Positions 1 through 5,698 of a stretch of DNA of 8,666 nt are shown here, one piece after another. Origin of the DNA: Dehalococcoidia bacterium (GTDB taxonomy: Bacteria > Chloroflexota > Dehalococcoidia > GIF9 > UBA5620); assembly GCA_016783225.1 (NCBI GenBank), contig JADHWZ010000091.1, positions 1-8,666 of the forward strand, given 5' to 3'. The position numbers and the translations under genes are program-made. Position 1 is the first letter of the stretch; every line of letters starts with the position of its first letter. Below the pieces are notes generated by a model. That model did not search any database. It was not told where the DNA came from and saw nothing but the letters and a program-made list of their open reading frames with translations.

Positions 1-440
1 GCTAGTCCAATGCTACCCAGAAACGAACCGCCAAACAGAATATTCGCCTGCGGAATGTATAAAGCGCTGGTACCTATTCCAGAATTGACAATAACATCCA
101 TAAAGTCTATATCACCATCATCAAATTTAGCTAGCATAGCATATGCACCTAGATAGCAGAGTCCAGTCTGATCTCCACTGGAATAGACCAACTCTACATT
201 GAGCCTCTTGGCGGCTGAAGGCTCGGCTACCAGATTCAACTCAGCCAGTGGTGTAGCCGGAGGCTCAGGTGGTGCTGGCGGCTCAGGGGGTGATGGGGGT
301 GGCGACTCTGCAGGAGTTTCAGGTAGAGGTGAAGGTGTTGGTGGAAGGGCAGGGACTGGAGCACAAGTGGTCATGGCTACAAACAGAGCCAAGGTCGATA
401 ACGCCAATATATATGCGAGCTTGTGACTTATCAACATCAT
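1..440 (-). CDS. Secreted or lipid-anchored protein with proline-rich linker, C-terminus beyond the left edge (partial)
   Basis: An open frame of 146 codons runs leftward from ATG at 440 to the window edge without a stop, so only the N-terminus is visible. The start is supported by AAGGTGA seven bases upstream. Residues 8-25 are a hydrophobic signal segment after K7, ending at C26 (AMTT-C-AP). This resembles a lipobox, but M-T-T before the Cys is not the usual L-A/S-G/A, so lipidation is uncertain. Residues 28-64 are a linker rich in Pro, Glu, Ser and Thr, typical of a spacer between membrane and an outer domain. From about residue 80 a folded domain begins, with a lone Cys in G-L-C-Y-L-G-A-Y (C95). 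That faintly recalls the nucleophile region of papain-like or C39-like/BtrH-N folds, but too little is present to name a family. The gene is divergent from everything to its right. I am sure of the gene and the export signal, not of the function. Confidence 0.8.
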   Translation of the reverse strand, partial: MMLISHKLAYILALSTLALFVAMTTCAPVPALPPTPSPLPETPAESPPPSPPEPPAPPEPPATPLAELNLVAEPSAAKRLNVELVYSSGDQTGLCYLGAYAMLAKFDDGDIDFMDVIVNSGIGTSALYIPQANILFGGSFLGSIGL

Positions 441-479
441 TTTCTCTCACCTTGTAAATTCACTCTTGCCATTTTAGCT

Positions 480-676
480 TTCACCGCCGTAGCCGTCAAT
501 GTCTGACGGAACGCGGCCTTTACTGATTCTAAGGAGTACCGGCCACAACGATAATTGAAGTCAACGCTGAGCCGACTCTATTGACAAATGAATGGATCTC
601 GGACTATCTCATCCAGGGGAGAACCGCCGAGATTCTGCCCAAGATTGTTGAGAAGGGAAAGCAGTTGTCCAAGTAG
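480..676 (+). pseudogene. Decayed 3' end of a sirtuin (Sir2-family NAD-dependent deacylase) gene
   Basis: The frame from 533 to the TAG at 674-676 has no start codon of its own. It translates to text resembling the C-terminal strand-helix of bacterial and archaeal sirtuins: T-I-I-E-V-N-A-E-P-T near 548-577, then S-D-Y-L-I-Q-G-R-T-A-E-I-L-P-K-I-V. Known family members have the equivalent vxEINpxxTPLT...sdyslrGkagevlpxLv. Just upstream, in another frame (513-542), lies N-A-A-F-T-D-S-K-E-Y-R-P. This could continue the preceding sirtuin segment (PAA....AKE.GA) if a frameshift occurred near 541-545. A TGA at 504-506 interrupts that frame. No NAD-binding GAG..S motif or zinc Cys pairs are visible, so the rest of the gene is gone. 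A perfect terminator follows at 732. The match is from memory of the family only; a chance open frame remains possible. Confidence 0.5.
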
Positions 677-731
677 CTGACAGTATAGGCTAGCTGCATT
701 ATCTTGCTCGCCTGTGGGTGGGACAGCAGAT

Positions 732-763
732 AAGGCAGGCCGAACAGGTTGGCCTGCCTTTTT
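732..763 (+). terminator. Strong intrinsic terminator
   Basis: AAGGCAGGCC at 732-741 and GGCCTGCCTT at 751-760 form a perfect 10-bp stem with a 9-base loop, and the 3' arm merges into a run of five T (759-763). It lies about 55 bases after the stop of the sirtuin remnant and about 110 bases before the next gene. It probably ended the lost gene's transcript and now insulates the gene at 874. The A's on the 5' arm also give some U-rich tail on the minus strand, but only two bases long, so plus-strand use is favoured. Confidence 0.85.
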
Positions 764-873
764 CGTTCTTTGGTCACGGATTTCAAGCCAGGAGGCTGGT
801 AGGCTGGGCCGCACTGATGTACAATTACTGGAGTTTTGTTGCTCCCACAGCGAAATGATAAGGAGGCGAACAC

Positions 874-1413
874 ATGGAGAAATCAGTGGATGAGATTCTG
901 AACAAGGCATTTGAAAATGGCAAGCGGCACGAGATGGAAAGTGGTGGCTGTCCTCAGTGTACCATTGCCGGCATTTTTGAGGCGCTTGACATTGAGAATG
1001 ATGATGTTTTCAGGGCCGCAACTGGTTTGGCAGACGGGGTGGGTCTAACCGGAGACGGGCACTGCGGTGCCCTTTCCGGCGGGACTATGGCCATAAGTTA
1101 CCTCTTTGGCAGGAAGAAGGAAGACTTTCCCAAAATGATGAAATTAATTAAGGCTAATATGCTGTCCAAAAAGCTGCATGACCAGTTCGTTGAGAAATAT
1201 GGTACCTGCCGATGTACTGATATCCAAACGAAGTTGGTGGGCAGATTCTTCAACCTGTACGACCCGGCCGAAATGGAGGCAGCCATGAAGGCCGGTATGA
1301 TGGATAAGTGTTCAACACTTGTGGGGGAGACCGCCCGAATGGCGACCAAGATCATCCTGGAGGAGAGGGAAAGAGAGTCTTTGAAGGAGAAGGAAAGCAA
1401 GGCTCAGGCTTGA
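874..1413 (+). CDS. C_GCAxxG_C_C family (putative redox-active) protein
   Basis: A 179-residue soluble protein with the layout of the C_GCAxxG_C_C family, small cysteine-rich proteins of anaerobes thought to bind metal or act in redox chemistry; their biochemical role is not established. Visible landmarks are G-G-C-P-Q-C-T (C26, C29), the glycine-rich D-G-H-C-G-A-L-S-G-G (C64), Y-G-T-C-R-C-T-D (C112, C114) and D-K-C-S (C146), followed by a helix of the A-R-M-A-T-K type. The C-terminal 20 residues are highly charged (E/R/K) and probably a solvent-exposed tail. The start is well supported by AAGGAGG at 860-866, seven bases before ATG. It stands alone, after a terminator and convergent with the membrane methyltransferase downstream. 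TACAAT at 820-825 could be its -10 box, but I see no good -35. Family assignment is fairly secure; function is unknown. Confidence 0.87.
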   Translation: MEKSVDEILNKAFENGKRHEMESGGCPQCTIAGIFEALDIENDDVFRAATGLADGVGLTGDGHCGALSGGTMAISYLFGRKKEDFPKMMKLIKANMLSKKLHDQFVEKYGTCRCTDIQTKLVGRFFNLYDPAEMEAAMKAGMMDKCSTLVGETARMATKIILEERERESLKEKESKAQA

Positions 1414-1426
1414 GGCCTGTCGAGCC
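1401..1426. terminator. Hairpin between convergent genes, possible bidirectional terminator
   Basis: GGCTC (1401-1405) pairs with GAGCC (1422-1426), and AGGC (1406-1409) with GCCT (1415-1418). This gives a nine-pair stem with a three-base bulge and a five-base loop. It spans the stop codon of the C_GCAxxG_C_C gene and lies about 30 bases after the stop of the minus-strand gene. No T run follows on the plus strand; on the minus strand a pyrimidine-rich tail follows. Its position suits a shared end, but it lacks the clean U tract of an intrinsic terminator. Confidence 0.35.
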
Positions 1427-1454
1427 CCGGGGGGATCAGCTTGAAGTTTCCCTT

Positions 1455-2054
1455 TCATTCTGCGTTACTCCTCCGCTTGGGTATGAGGAACCCGGTATTC
1501 CTCTTGTACTCCAAGTAAGTGTCGCCGTAGCGGATGACGAGATCTCTCTCCTCTGCCCGGCAGAACGCATAGAAGATCGGTATCCATACGAATGAGAATA
1601 TCGCCAGGAACGGGGAGTTCAAGATGAACGCGCCTACCCACCACAAAGGAAGTTCGCCCAGTGCCTGGGGGTGCCTGATTCTCTGGTAGATGCCTCCATA
1701 GAGTGCATGTCCTTTCTTCGTCACCAGGGTCTCTTCACCTGCGTCTTTCATACCTCTCCACATCAGATAACCACCGGGAACCCCAATTGCTATTGCAATG
1801 ACAATTGAAATCCAGTAGTCCCATGGGAAGGCCCGGGGTAAAGGTACCGGTAAGGGATGGAAGTAGTAGACCACGTAGTTGGCCATGGCCACAAACTCGA
1901 AAGCGGACGCTATTAGCCTGTATCGCGTGCATCTGGCGTAGGCAGCCTCGCCGACCTGCTTTTCGAGTTCAGCAGGTCCTACGCTCCTCACATAGAAGTT
2001 CGCCATGAGGAGAGCTGAGGCAATCAGCACGATGAAGTTAATCCATGCTATCAT
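1455..2054 (-). CDS. Membrane methyltransferase of the isoprenylcysteine carboxyl methyltransferase (ICMT)/phospholipid methyltransferase type
   Basis: A 199-residue integral membrane protein. Hydrophobic segments lie at about residues 2-20, 47-65, 80-98 and 135-163; the last is long enough for a hairpin. The C-terminal part carries the SAM-binding pattern of the ICMT/PEMT-like superfamily: G-G-I-Y-Q-R-I-R-H-P-Q (120-130), then after the hairpin A-E-E-R-D-L-V-I-R-Y-G-D-T-Y-L-E-Y (167-183) ending in a P-rich tail. In this superfamily the R-H-P and E-E motifs bind S-adenosylmethionine at the membrane face. Bacterial members methylate lipids, isoprenoid-linked groups or unknown substrates, so the acceptor cannot be named. 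No good Shine-Dalgarno precedes ATG at 2054, but a near-consensus promoter lies 72-100 bases upstream. It is convergent with the gene at 874 and divergent from the hydratase operon. Fold assignment is strong; substrate is open. Confidence 0.88.
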   Translation of the reverse strand: MIAWINFIVLIASALLMANFYVRSVGPAELEKQVGEAAYARCTRYRLIASAFEFVAMANYVVYYFHPLPVPLPRAFPWDYWISIVIAIAIGVPGGYLMWRGMKDAGEETLVTKKGHALYGGIYQRIRHPQALGELPLWWVGAFILNSPFLAIFSFVWIPIFYAFCRAEERDLVIRYGDTYLEYKRNTGFLIPKRRSNAE

Positions 2055-2125
2055 CAGTATTGGCTACAGTAGAGTCGGTAGAGCTTGTGTATCACCAGCG
2101 GCATCGGCAAAACGCGGTTACGAGC

Positions 2126-2154
2126 AGTATAAGTTCGCGCCAGGTTCTTGTGAA
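2126..2154 (-). promoter_or_regulatory. Sigma-70 type promoter for the membrane methyltransferase gene
   Basis: Read on the minus strand, TTCACA (2154-2149) is separated by exactly 17 bases from TATACT (2131-2126). Each box differs from consensus at one position. Transcription would start near 2119 and give a leader of about 65 bases before ATG at 2054. Confidence 0.6.
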
Positions 2155-2258
2155 CTGCCCTGATTTGCGCTAATTTGCGTTCCGGCTATTACCTGCAAAG
2201 GCCTGCGGGTGTCATTCAGTGTTGATTCCGTGGTAGCTCGGTGGACGAGTGCGGCGCT

Positions 2259-2286
2259 TTGACAACAGGCTGTCCGAGGATATAAA
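2259..2286 (+). promoter_or_regulatory. Sigma-70 type promoter for the hydratase-dehydrogenase operon
   Basis: A perfect TTGACA at 2259-2264 is followed after 16 bases by TATAAA at 2281-2286; TAAAAT at 2283-2288, with an 18-base gap, is an alternative -10. The predicted start near 2293 gives a short leader of about 30 bases that ends in GGGAGGTG (2312-2319), five bases before ATG at 2325. It is divergent from the minus-strand promoter at 2126-2154, with about 105 bases between the two -35 boxes. Confidence 0.7.
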
Positions 2287-2324
2287 ATTGCACGTGCTTC
2301 CAAGTTTAGACGGGAGGTGTAAAC

Positions 2325-2825
2325 ATGCTACCGGAAGAGGTAACCAAGTATATCGGTCAAGGTGCAGGCGCTGCTGTTGCTGAAGTAGAGAAAGGGGCTA
2401 TTAAGAGGTTTGCTGATGCGGTAGACGACCCAAATCCACTCTACTGGGATGAAGAATATGCGAGACATGCAAGGTACGGTTCCCTTATAGCGCCTCCGGG
2501 GTTCTTTGGTTGGCCGGCAAAACTACCCAGAGGCGGCACCTTCCAACGCCCTACCGACGTAAGCGACGCTGCTGAATCCCGGGGTGATTTGGGAGCTGCC
2601 CTGGCTCAAGCTGGCTACCCCCGTGGTCTTGACGGCGGGATGGAGTACGAGTTCTTCTGCCCGGTCCGCGCGGGGGATATTCTGTCAGCCAAGTCGGTGC
2701 TCAAAGATATCGTTGAGCGAGAAGGGAAAACAGGCAGTATGGTTTTCCTAATCGTCGAGACAACTTACCACAATCAGAACGGTGCCCTGGTAGCCATAGC
2801 GCGCGCGACTTCAATTCATCGCTAA
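2325..2825 (+). CDS. MaoC-like N-terminal (FAS1-type) hot-dog dehydratase subunit
   Basis: A 166-residue single hot-dog protein resembling the MaoC_dehydrat_N / FAS1-like dehydratase domain. The landmark is A-I-K-R-F-A-D-A-V-D-D-P-N-P-L-Y-W-D-E-E-Y-A (residues 25-46), then A-P-P-G-F-F (56-61). The second half has G-L-D-G-G-M-E-Y-E-F and P-V-R-A-G-D (101-118), the usual strand leading to the thioester-facing sheet. In the D-P-N-P-L-Y motif, Tyr stands where an active hydratase has His, which is normal for this subunit type. In known pairs the neighbouring MaoC protein supplies the Asp/His dyad. It therefore probably forms a heterodimeric (R)-specific enoyl-CoA hydratase with the next gene, 29 bases downstream. 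The start is supported by GGGAGGTG and the promoter just upstream. A role on acyl-CoA or acyl-carrier-protein thioesters is inferred; chain length is unknown. Confidence 0.9.
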   Translation: MLPEEVTKYIGQGAGAAVAEVEKGAIKRFADAVDDPNPLYWDEEYARHARYGSLIAPPGFFGWPAKLPRGGTFQRPTDVSDAAESRGDLGAALAQAGYPRGLDGGMEYEFFCPVRAGDILSAKSVLKDIVEREGKTGSMVFLIVETTYHNQNGALVAIARATSIHR

Positions 2826-2854
2826 CTTATCCATTTACTCTCAGGAGGAAACAA

Positions 2855-3319
2855 ATGGCCAAGCAACTGTATTGGGAAGATGTTGAGGTAGATGATGAGG
2901 TGACTCCTTTGCCCAAGGTGGCTACCAGTCTAATGCTGGTCAAATGGGCGGGTGCCTCAGGGGACTTCAACCCACTTCACTATGACGATTCGTTTGCTAG
3001 TTCTCAAGGAGTAGGCAGCCGGATCGTCCACGGCGCACTAAAACGTCAGTGGCTTATTCAGTTGATGACTGACTGGATAGGTGAGCAGGGAACGTTAAAG
3101 AAATTCTCCTGCCGCTACCGGGCGATGGACTGGCCCCGGAAGATGACAACAACAGGTACACCAGGGGAAGGCGAGACCTGGTACTGCAAAGGGAAGGTCA
3201 CCAAGAAGTATGTCGAGGATGCTGAGCACTACGCGGACTGCGAAATCTGGATTGAGAACGGCAAGGGTGAAGTGACAACCCCGGGTACGGCGACTGCTGC
3301 CCTGCCGAGTAGAGGGTAG
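2855..3319 (+). CDS. MaoC-like (R)-enoyl-CoA hydratase, catalytic subunit
   Basis: A 154-residue single hot-dog protein with the hydratase-2 motif A-S-G-D-F-N-P-L-H-Y-D-D-S-F-A (residues 34-48). D37 and H42 are the expected catalytic dyad that adds water to a trans-2-enoyl thioester. I-V-H-G (57-60) follows at the usual place in the hot-dog helix region. The C-terminal half is more divergent but keeps alternating strands. AGGAGG at 2843-2848 sits six bases before ATG. Length suits a stand-alone MaoC subunit, and the preceding gene supplies the likely non-catalytic partner. Together with the dehydrogenase at 3435 it would make two consecutive steps of a beta-oxidation-like or synthetic cycle through (R)-3-hydroxyacyl-CoA. 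Hydration versus dehydration direction cannot be told from sequence. Confidence 0.92.
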   Translation: MAKQLYWEDVEVDDEVTPLPKVATSLMLVKWAGASGDFNPLHYDDSFASSQGVGSRIVHGALKRQWLIQLMTDWIGEQGTLKKFSCRYRAMDWPRKMTTTGTPGEGETWYCKGKVTKKYVEDAEHYADCEIWIENGKGEVTTPGTATAALPSRG

Positions 3320-3434
3320 TGCTCCATAGCCCTGACTATTTCTCGGAATCAGTGGTTGGCACCTAGCTTAGTCCCTGCCGGGAGTCTGTGCTTCTCGGCG
3401 GTGTCTCAAATGAAGCAAAAAGGAGTATGAAAAA

Positions 3435-4343
3435 ATGGGCGATAGACTGAAGGGTAAAATAGCTGTCGTGACCGGCGCTGGTGGTGGCATTGGTCGGGGT
3501 GAAGCCATGGCTCTAGCATCGGAGGGTGCCAAGATAGTGGTTAATGACCTCGGAGGTGCTGTAGATGGCACTGAGGCATCCGTTTCGGCGGCTGACAAGG
3601 TGGTAGCCGAAATCAAGCAGATGGGTGGGGAAGCCGTAGCCAACTACGACTCGGTGACCACCCTGGCCGGCGGCGAGAACATCATCAAGACTGCCGTCGA
3701 CACGTTTGGCAAACTTGACATACTGGTCAACAATGCCGGTATTCTCCGCGATAAGATGGTCTTCAATATGACCGAGGAGGAGTGGGATATGGTGCAGAAA
3801 GTGCATCTCTACGGCCACTTCTTCACTACCAAGTTCGCCTGTGTCCTTTTCCGCCAGCAGAGAAGCGGGCGCATCATAAACACCTCCTCCTCCGCCGGGT
3901 TAGGCAGTACTTTCGGGCAGGCGAATTATGGGGCTGCCAAAGAGGGTATCGTCGGCTTGACCAGGCAGGTGGCGAGAGATATGGGCAGGTACGGCGTGAC
4001 CTGCAACGCGATCCGGCCGAATGCGGGCACAAGAATGACGTTGAGCGATGAGCTGAAAGCGGCCTGGAAGAAGGCGGGGAGGGAAGCTGCCATCGTGGCC
4101 ATGGAGAAGAATGACCCCAACGACATCGCGCCGCTGGTAGTCTGGCTGGCCTCTGACGACTCTGCGAACGTAAATGGCCGCACTTTCTACGTTCAGACCG
4201 GGTTGGTAGCCCTCTACTCAGAACCGGTGCATGAAAAGGCACTGGTCAAGGTCGGTGGGTGGACAGTTGACGAGTTGTTTGACTTCATGCCCAGCACACT
4301 GGCGGCAGGTCTGGTAAACCCGGCACCGCCGAAGCAGGAGTAG
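3435..4343 (+). CDS. Short-chain dehydrogenase/reductase, (R)-3-hydroxyacyl-CoA dehydrogenase (HSD17B4/MFE-2-like)
   Basis: A 302-residue classical SDR. The nucleotide loop T-G-A-G-G-G-I-G is at 13-20, and V-V-N-D-L-G-G (35-41) puts an acidic D38 after strand 2, which favours NAD(H) over NADP(H). N-N-A-G is at 99-102. The active site is S152, Y165 and K169 in S-S-S-A-G... and Y-G-A-A-K. The helix-4 position often held by Asn reads K-V-H-L-Y-G (H124), as is common in peroxisomal MFE-2-like dehydrogenases. The N-D-L-G-G and long C-terminal extension past residue 200 also fit that branch, which oxidises (R)-3-hydroxyacyl-CoA to 3-ketoacyl-CoA. This pairs logically with the two MaoC proteins upstream. 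The gap of 115 bases to the previous gene is larger than the others and may hold its own signal, though I see no clear promoter. AGGAG at 3421-3425 serves ATG at 3435. A fatty-acid-like or aromatic-ring-derived acyl-CoA substrate is possible. Confidence 0.9.
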   Translation: MGDRLKGKIAVVTGAGGGIGRGEAMALASEGAKIVVNDLGGAVDGTEASVSAADKVVAEIKQMGGEAVANYDSVTTLAGGENIIKTAVDTFGKLDILVNNAGILRDKMVFNMTEEEWDMVQKVHLYGHFFTTKFACVLFRQQRSGRIINTSSSAGLGSTFGQANYGAAKEGIVGLTRQVARDMGRYGVTCNAIRPNAGTRMTLSDELKAAWKKAGREAAIVAMEKNDPNDIAPLVVWLASDDSANVNGRTFYVQTGLVALYSEPVHEKALVKVGGWTVDELFDFMPSTLAAGLVNPAPPKQE

Positions 4344-4383
4344 AGACGTCGGCTAGCTGAATGGGACCACATCGCTGTGCCCG

Positions 4384-4441
4384 AGCCCCCAGACTAAGTG
4401 TGATACGACGCACAGTCCCCTTGGCCTGGGGGCTTTGATTT
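4384..4441 (+). terminator. Candidate terminator after the hydratase-dehydrogenase operon
   Basis: AGCCCCCAG (4384-4392) and CTGGGGGCT (4426-4434) form a perfect 9-bp stem beginning about 40 bases after the dehydrogenase stop. The 33-base loop contains a smaller TGTG/CACA stem. The tail TTTGATTT (4434-4441) is only partly T-rich. The stem is strong, but the large loop and imperfect tail lower confidence. Confidence 0.45.
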
Positions 4442-4467
4442 GGGTGACGATGTTGCCAAGGGAGCAG

Positions 4468-4504
4468 AAAAGGTCCTGATTCGAAGCTCGTGACGGGTCT
4501 TTTC
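4468..4504. terminator. Second candidate terminator, A-run/T-run hairpin
   Basis: AAAAGGTCC (4468-4476) can pair with GGGTCTTTT (4495-4503) as nine RNA pairs, two of them G-U wobbles, with an 18-base loop. A run of five T ends at 4504. The matching A run at the 5' side gives a bidirectional look. It may back up the hairpin at 4384 in isolating the two operons. Confidence 0.35.
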
Positions 4505-4573
4505 CGAACTGCAGGGCCTCACGTGTAGGTGGGTGGCAAGGCTGCACGTCGTCCAGTCTGTCGATTGCTGTCT

Positions 4574-4589
4574 CCAGAGGGCCCTCTGG
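4574..4589. repeat. 16-bp perfect palindrome, possible operator or hairpin
   Basis: CCAGAGGGCCCTCTGG is a perfect inverted repeat with no central gap, ending 50 bases before the -35 box of the promoter at 4640. A dimeric regulator could bind it. Alternatively, AGGGCC (4578-4583) and GGCCCT (4588-4593) with a CTCT loop make a 6-bp hairpin followed by TCTT, a weak terminator shape. The two readings are not distinguishable from sequence. Confidence 0.35.
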
Positions 4590-4639
4590 CCCTTCTTCGC
4601 CGTTGGTTCTCTCGTAACTCGAAGGACAGGTGCAAGCGC

Positions 4640-4668
4640 TCGACAGTCGGTGGGCAATATGCTACAAT
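4640..4668 (+). promoter_or_regulatory. Extended -10 sigma-70 promoter for the methyltransferase operon
   Basis: TCGACA (4640-4645) and TACAAT (4663-4668) are 17 bases apart. Each is one base off consensus, and TGC directly before the -10 forms the extended -10 element. Transcription would start near 4675, leaving a leader of about 340 bases before the first gene at 5013, long enough for RNA-level control. Confidence 0.55.
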
Positions 4669-5012
4669 GACGCCACTGAATCAGACTAGGGAAGGAGCGA
4701 CTAATCTCGCAAGGAGGTCAGCAAGTGGTCTGACGCCGAGAGGATGAGATATGACGCGGGGGTTGTCTGTTTCTTGGTTCTCCCTGCAGATGGACAATAG
4801 CTCAGTCAGGCCATCCACGCTGGGTCGCTAAGCTGATTCAGCAGTCGCTTTCCCTTCGGACTCGTTTCGAACCGCGCCGAGGTTGCCCCTTCTCCCGCTT
4901 CATCTCCTGCCTCTTTCGCTGACAGTCTACCCTGTGGATTTCGATACCCTGGGCGGCAAGAGGCTGGTGGGGGGTTGTTTGTGTCTCAGATGACGGAAGT
5001 GAAGATAACACG

Positions 5013-5687
5013 ATGGTTATAAGCAATCGGGCCGACATCAAGATTGATCGGCGGCGGGTGTTCCGTCGCATCGGGTACAGTGCTGGTAGCAAGCCGTCGG
5101 CTCGTGTTTCATATTTGACGGATGAGCACATAGAGAAGGCTTACCAGCTTATCGAACCCTCATATTCATATATCATCAGGGATATTGAGAGAGTCCGGCG
5201 CTCCTGCGTTTTCGTCGAGGGTTCGATTATGTTTGAAAGTGTGGTCATCGCCCGGTTGCTGGAACAATGCCAAAAGGTCGCGGTGTTTGTGGCGACAATA
5301 GGGAATCGTCTGGAGAAAAGGGCACTCCGGTTGGCCGAGGATGGGCTCGTTCTGCAGTCGGCTGTGCTGGATGCGATAGGTTCGGTTGCTGCCGACAAGG
5401 TCGCCGAGGCTGTGCAAGACAGGATAAGGGAAATGGCTCGTGCGGACGGGCTTTGTACGAGCCGCCGTTTCAGCCCTGGCTATTGTGACTGGAGCATAAG
5501 GGAGCAGAAGAGGCTCTTCCGTGCCATGGATGGCGCTTCGATGGGGATTCGGTTGACCCGGGAATGTCTCATGATTCCCCGCAAGTCGATATCTGGCATT
5601 ATCGGTATCGGTGCCTGCGGTAGCGACATGGAGAATTACAACCCCTGCAGGACATGTAGGAAACGCGATTGTCCGGGGAGGAGGTAG
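5013..5687 (+). CDS. MetH-type cobalamin reactivation domain protein (stand-alone, with C-terminal Cys cluster)
   Basis: A 224-residue protein resembling the C-terminal activation domain of B12-dependent methionine synthase, here not fused to catalytic domains. The N-terminal D-R-R-R-V-F-R-R-I-G-Y (12-22) is the usual lead-in. The SAM-binding signature is R-R-F-S-P-G-Y-C-D-W (151-160), matching the R-x-x-P-G-Y of MetH, followed by G-I-R-L-T-R-E-C-L-M-I-P-R-K-S-I-S-G (178-195). In MetH this domain uses SAM and an electron to remethylate cob(II)alamin, so here it probably rescues the corrinoid protein encoded three genes on. The last 24 residues carry C202, C212, C215 and C220 (C-x9-C-x2-C-x4-C), absent from MetH, which could bind an Fe-S cluster or zinc. 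ATG at 5013 is the first in-frame start after TGA at 4920; the ribosome site (GGAAGTGA) is weak. Confidence 0.85.
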   Translation: MVISNRADIKIDRRRVFRRIGYSAGSKPSARVSYLTDEHIEKAYQLIEPSYSYIIRDIERVRRSCVFVEGSIMFESVVIARLLEQCQKVAVFVATIGNRLEKRALRLAEDGLVLQSAVLDAIGSVAADKVAEAVQDRIREMARADGLCTSRRFSPGYCDWSIREQKRLFRAMDGASMGIRLTRECLMIPRKSISGIIGIGACGSDMENYNPCRTCRKRDCPGRR

Positions 5688-5698
5688 AATACCAGAAC

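Larger units (their letters stand above)
4344..5012. other. 669-base region without a gene: candidate terminators, palindrome, promoter and long leader
   Basis: The short open frames here have no recognisable protein features, no good ribosome sites and low-complexity or Arg-rich translations, so I call no gene. In order, the stretch holds a nested hairpin (4384-4434), a second hairpin with a T run (4468-4504), a 16-bp perfect palindrome (4574-4589), an extended -10 promoter (4640-4668) and a leader of about 340 bases up to ATG at 5013. The leader is pyrimidine-rich at about 4845-4920. It contains short stems such as GTCAG/CTGAC (4717-4721 with 4730-4734), but no known RNA family that I can fold with confidence. 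Confidence 0.6.

Noticed and set aside
199..457. Gly- and Ser-rich open frames on the plus strand
   Set aside because: They are antisense reads of the Pro-rich linker of the minus-strand secreted protein; no ribosome site or family features.
581..609. TTGACA followed 17 bases on by CTATCT, a possible promoter for the gene at 874
   Set aside because: The -10 box is poor, the site lies inside the sirtuin-like remnant, and the strong terminator at 732-763 would stop any transcript before 874.
4529..4747. 72-codon plus-strand frame in the long intergenic region
   Set aside because: Arg- and Ser-rich without motifs, it crosses the predicted promoter and has no Shine-Dalgarno.
4672..4760. Possible cobalamin riboswitch (GCCACTG, GGGAAGG and GATGA in the right order)
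   Set aside because: The 5' core (GGTGAAAATCC and the GCTGCCCCCGCAACTGT-like part) and a true B12 box (AGCCAGGAGACCTGCC-like) are not found, and the best promoter would start transcription inside the supposed element.
4798..4875. tRNA-like signals: TAGCTCAGTCAGG and TTTCGAACC
   Set aside because: The two boxes are too far apart, the bases around TTCGAAC do not pair as a T stem, and no acceptor stem or anticodon arm can be drawn.
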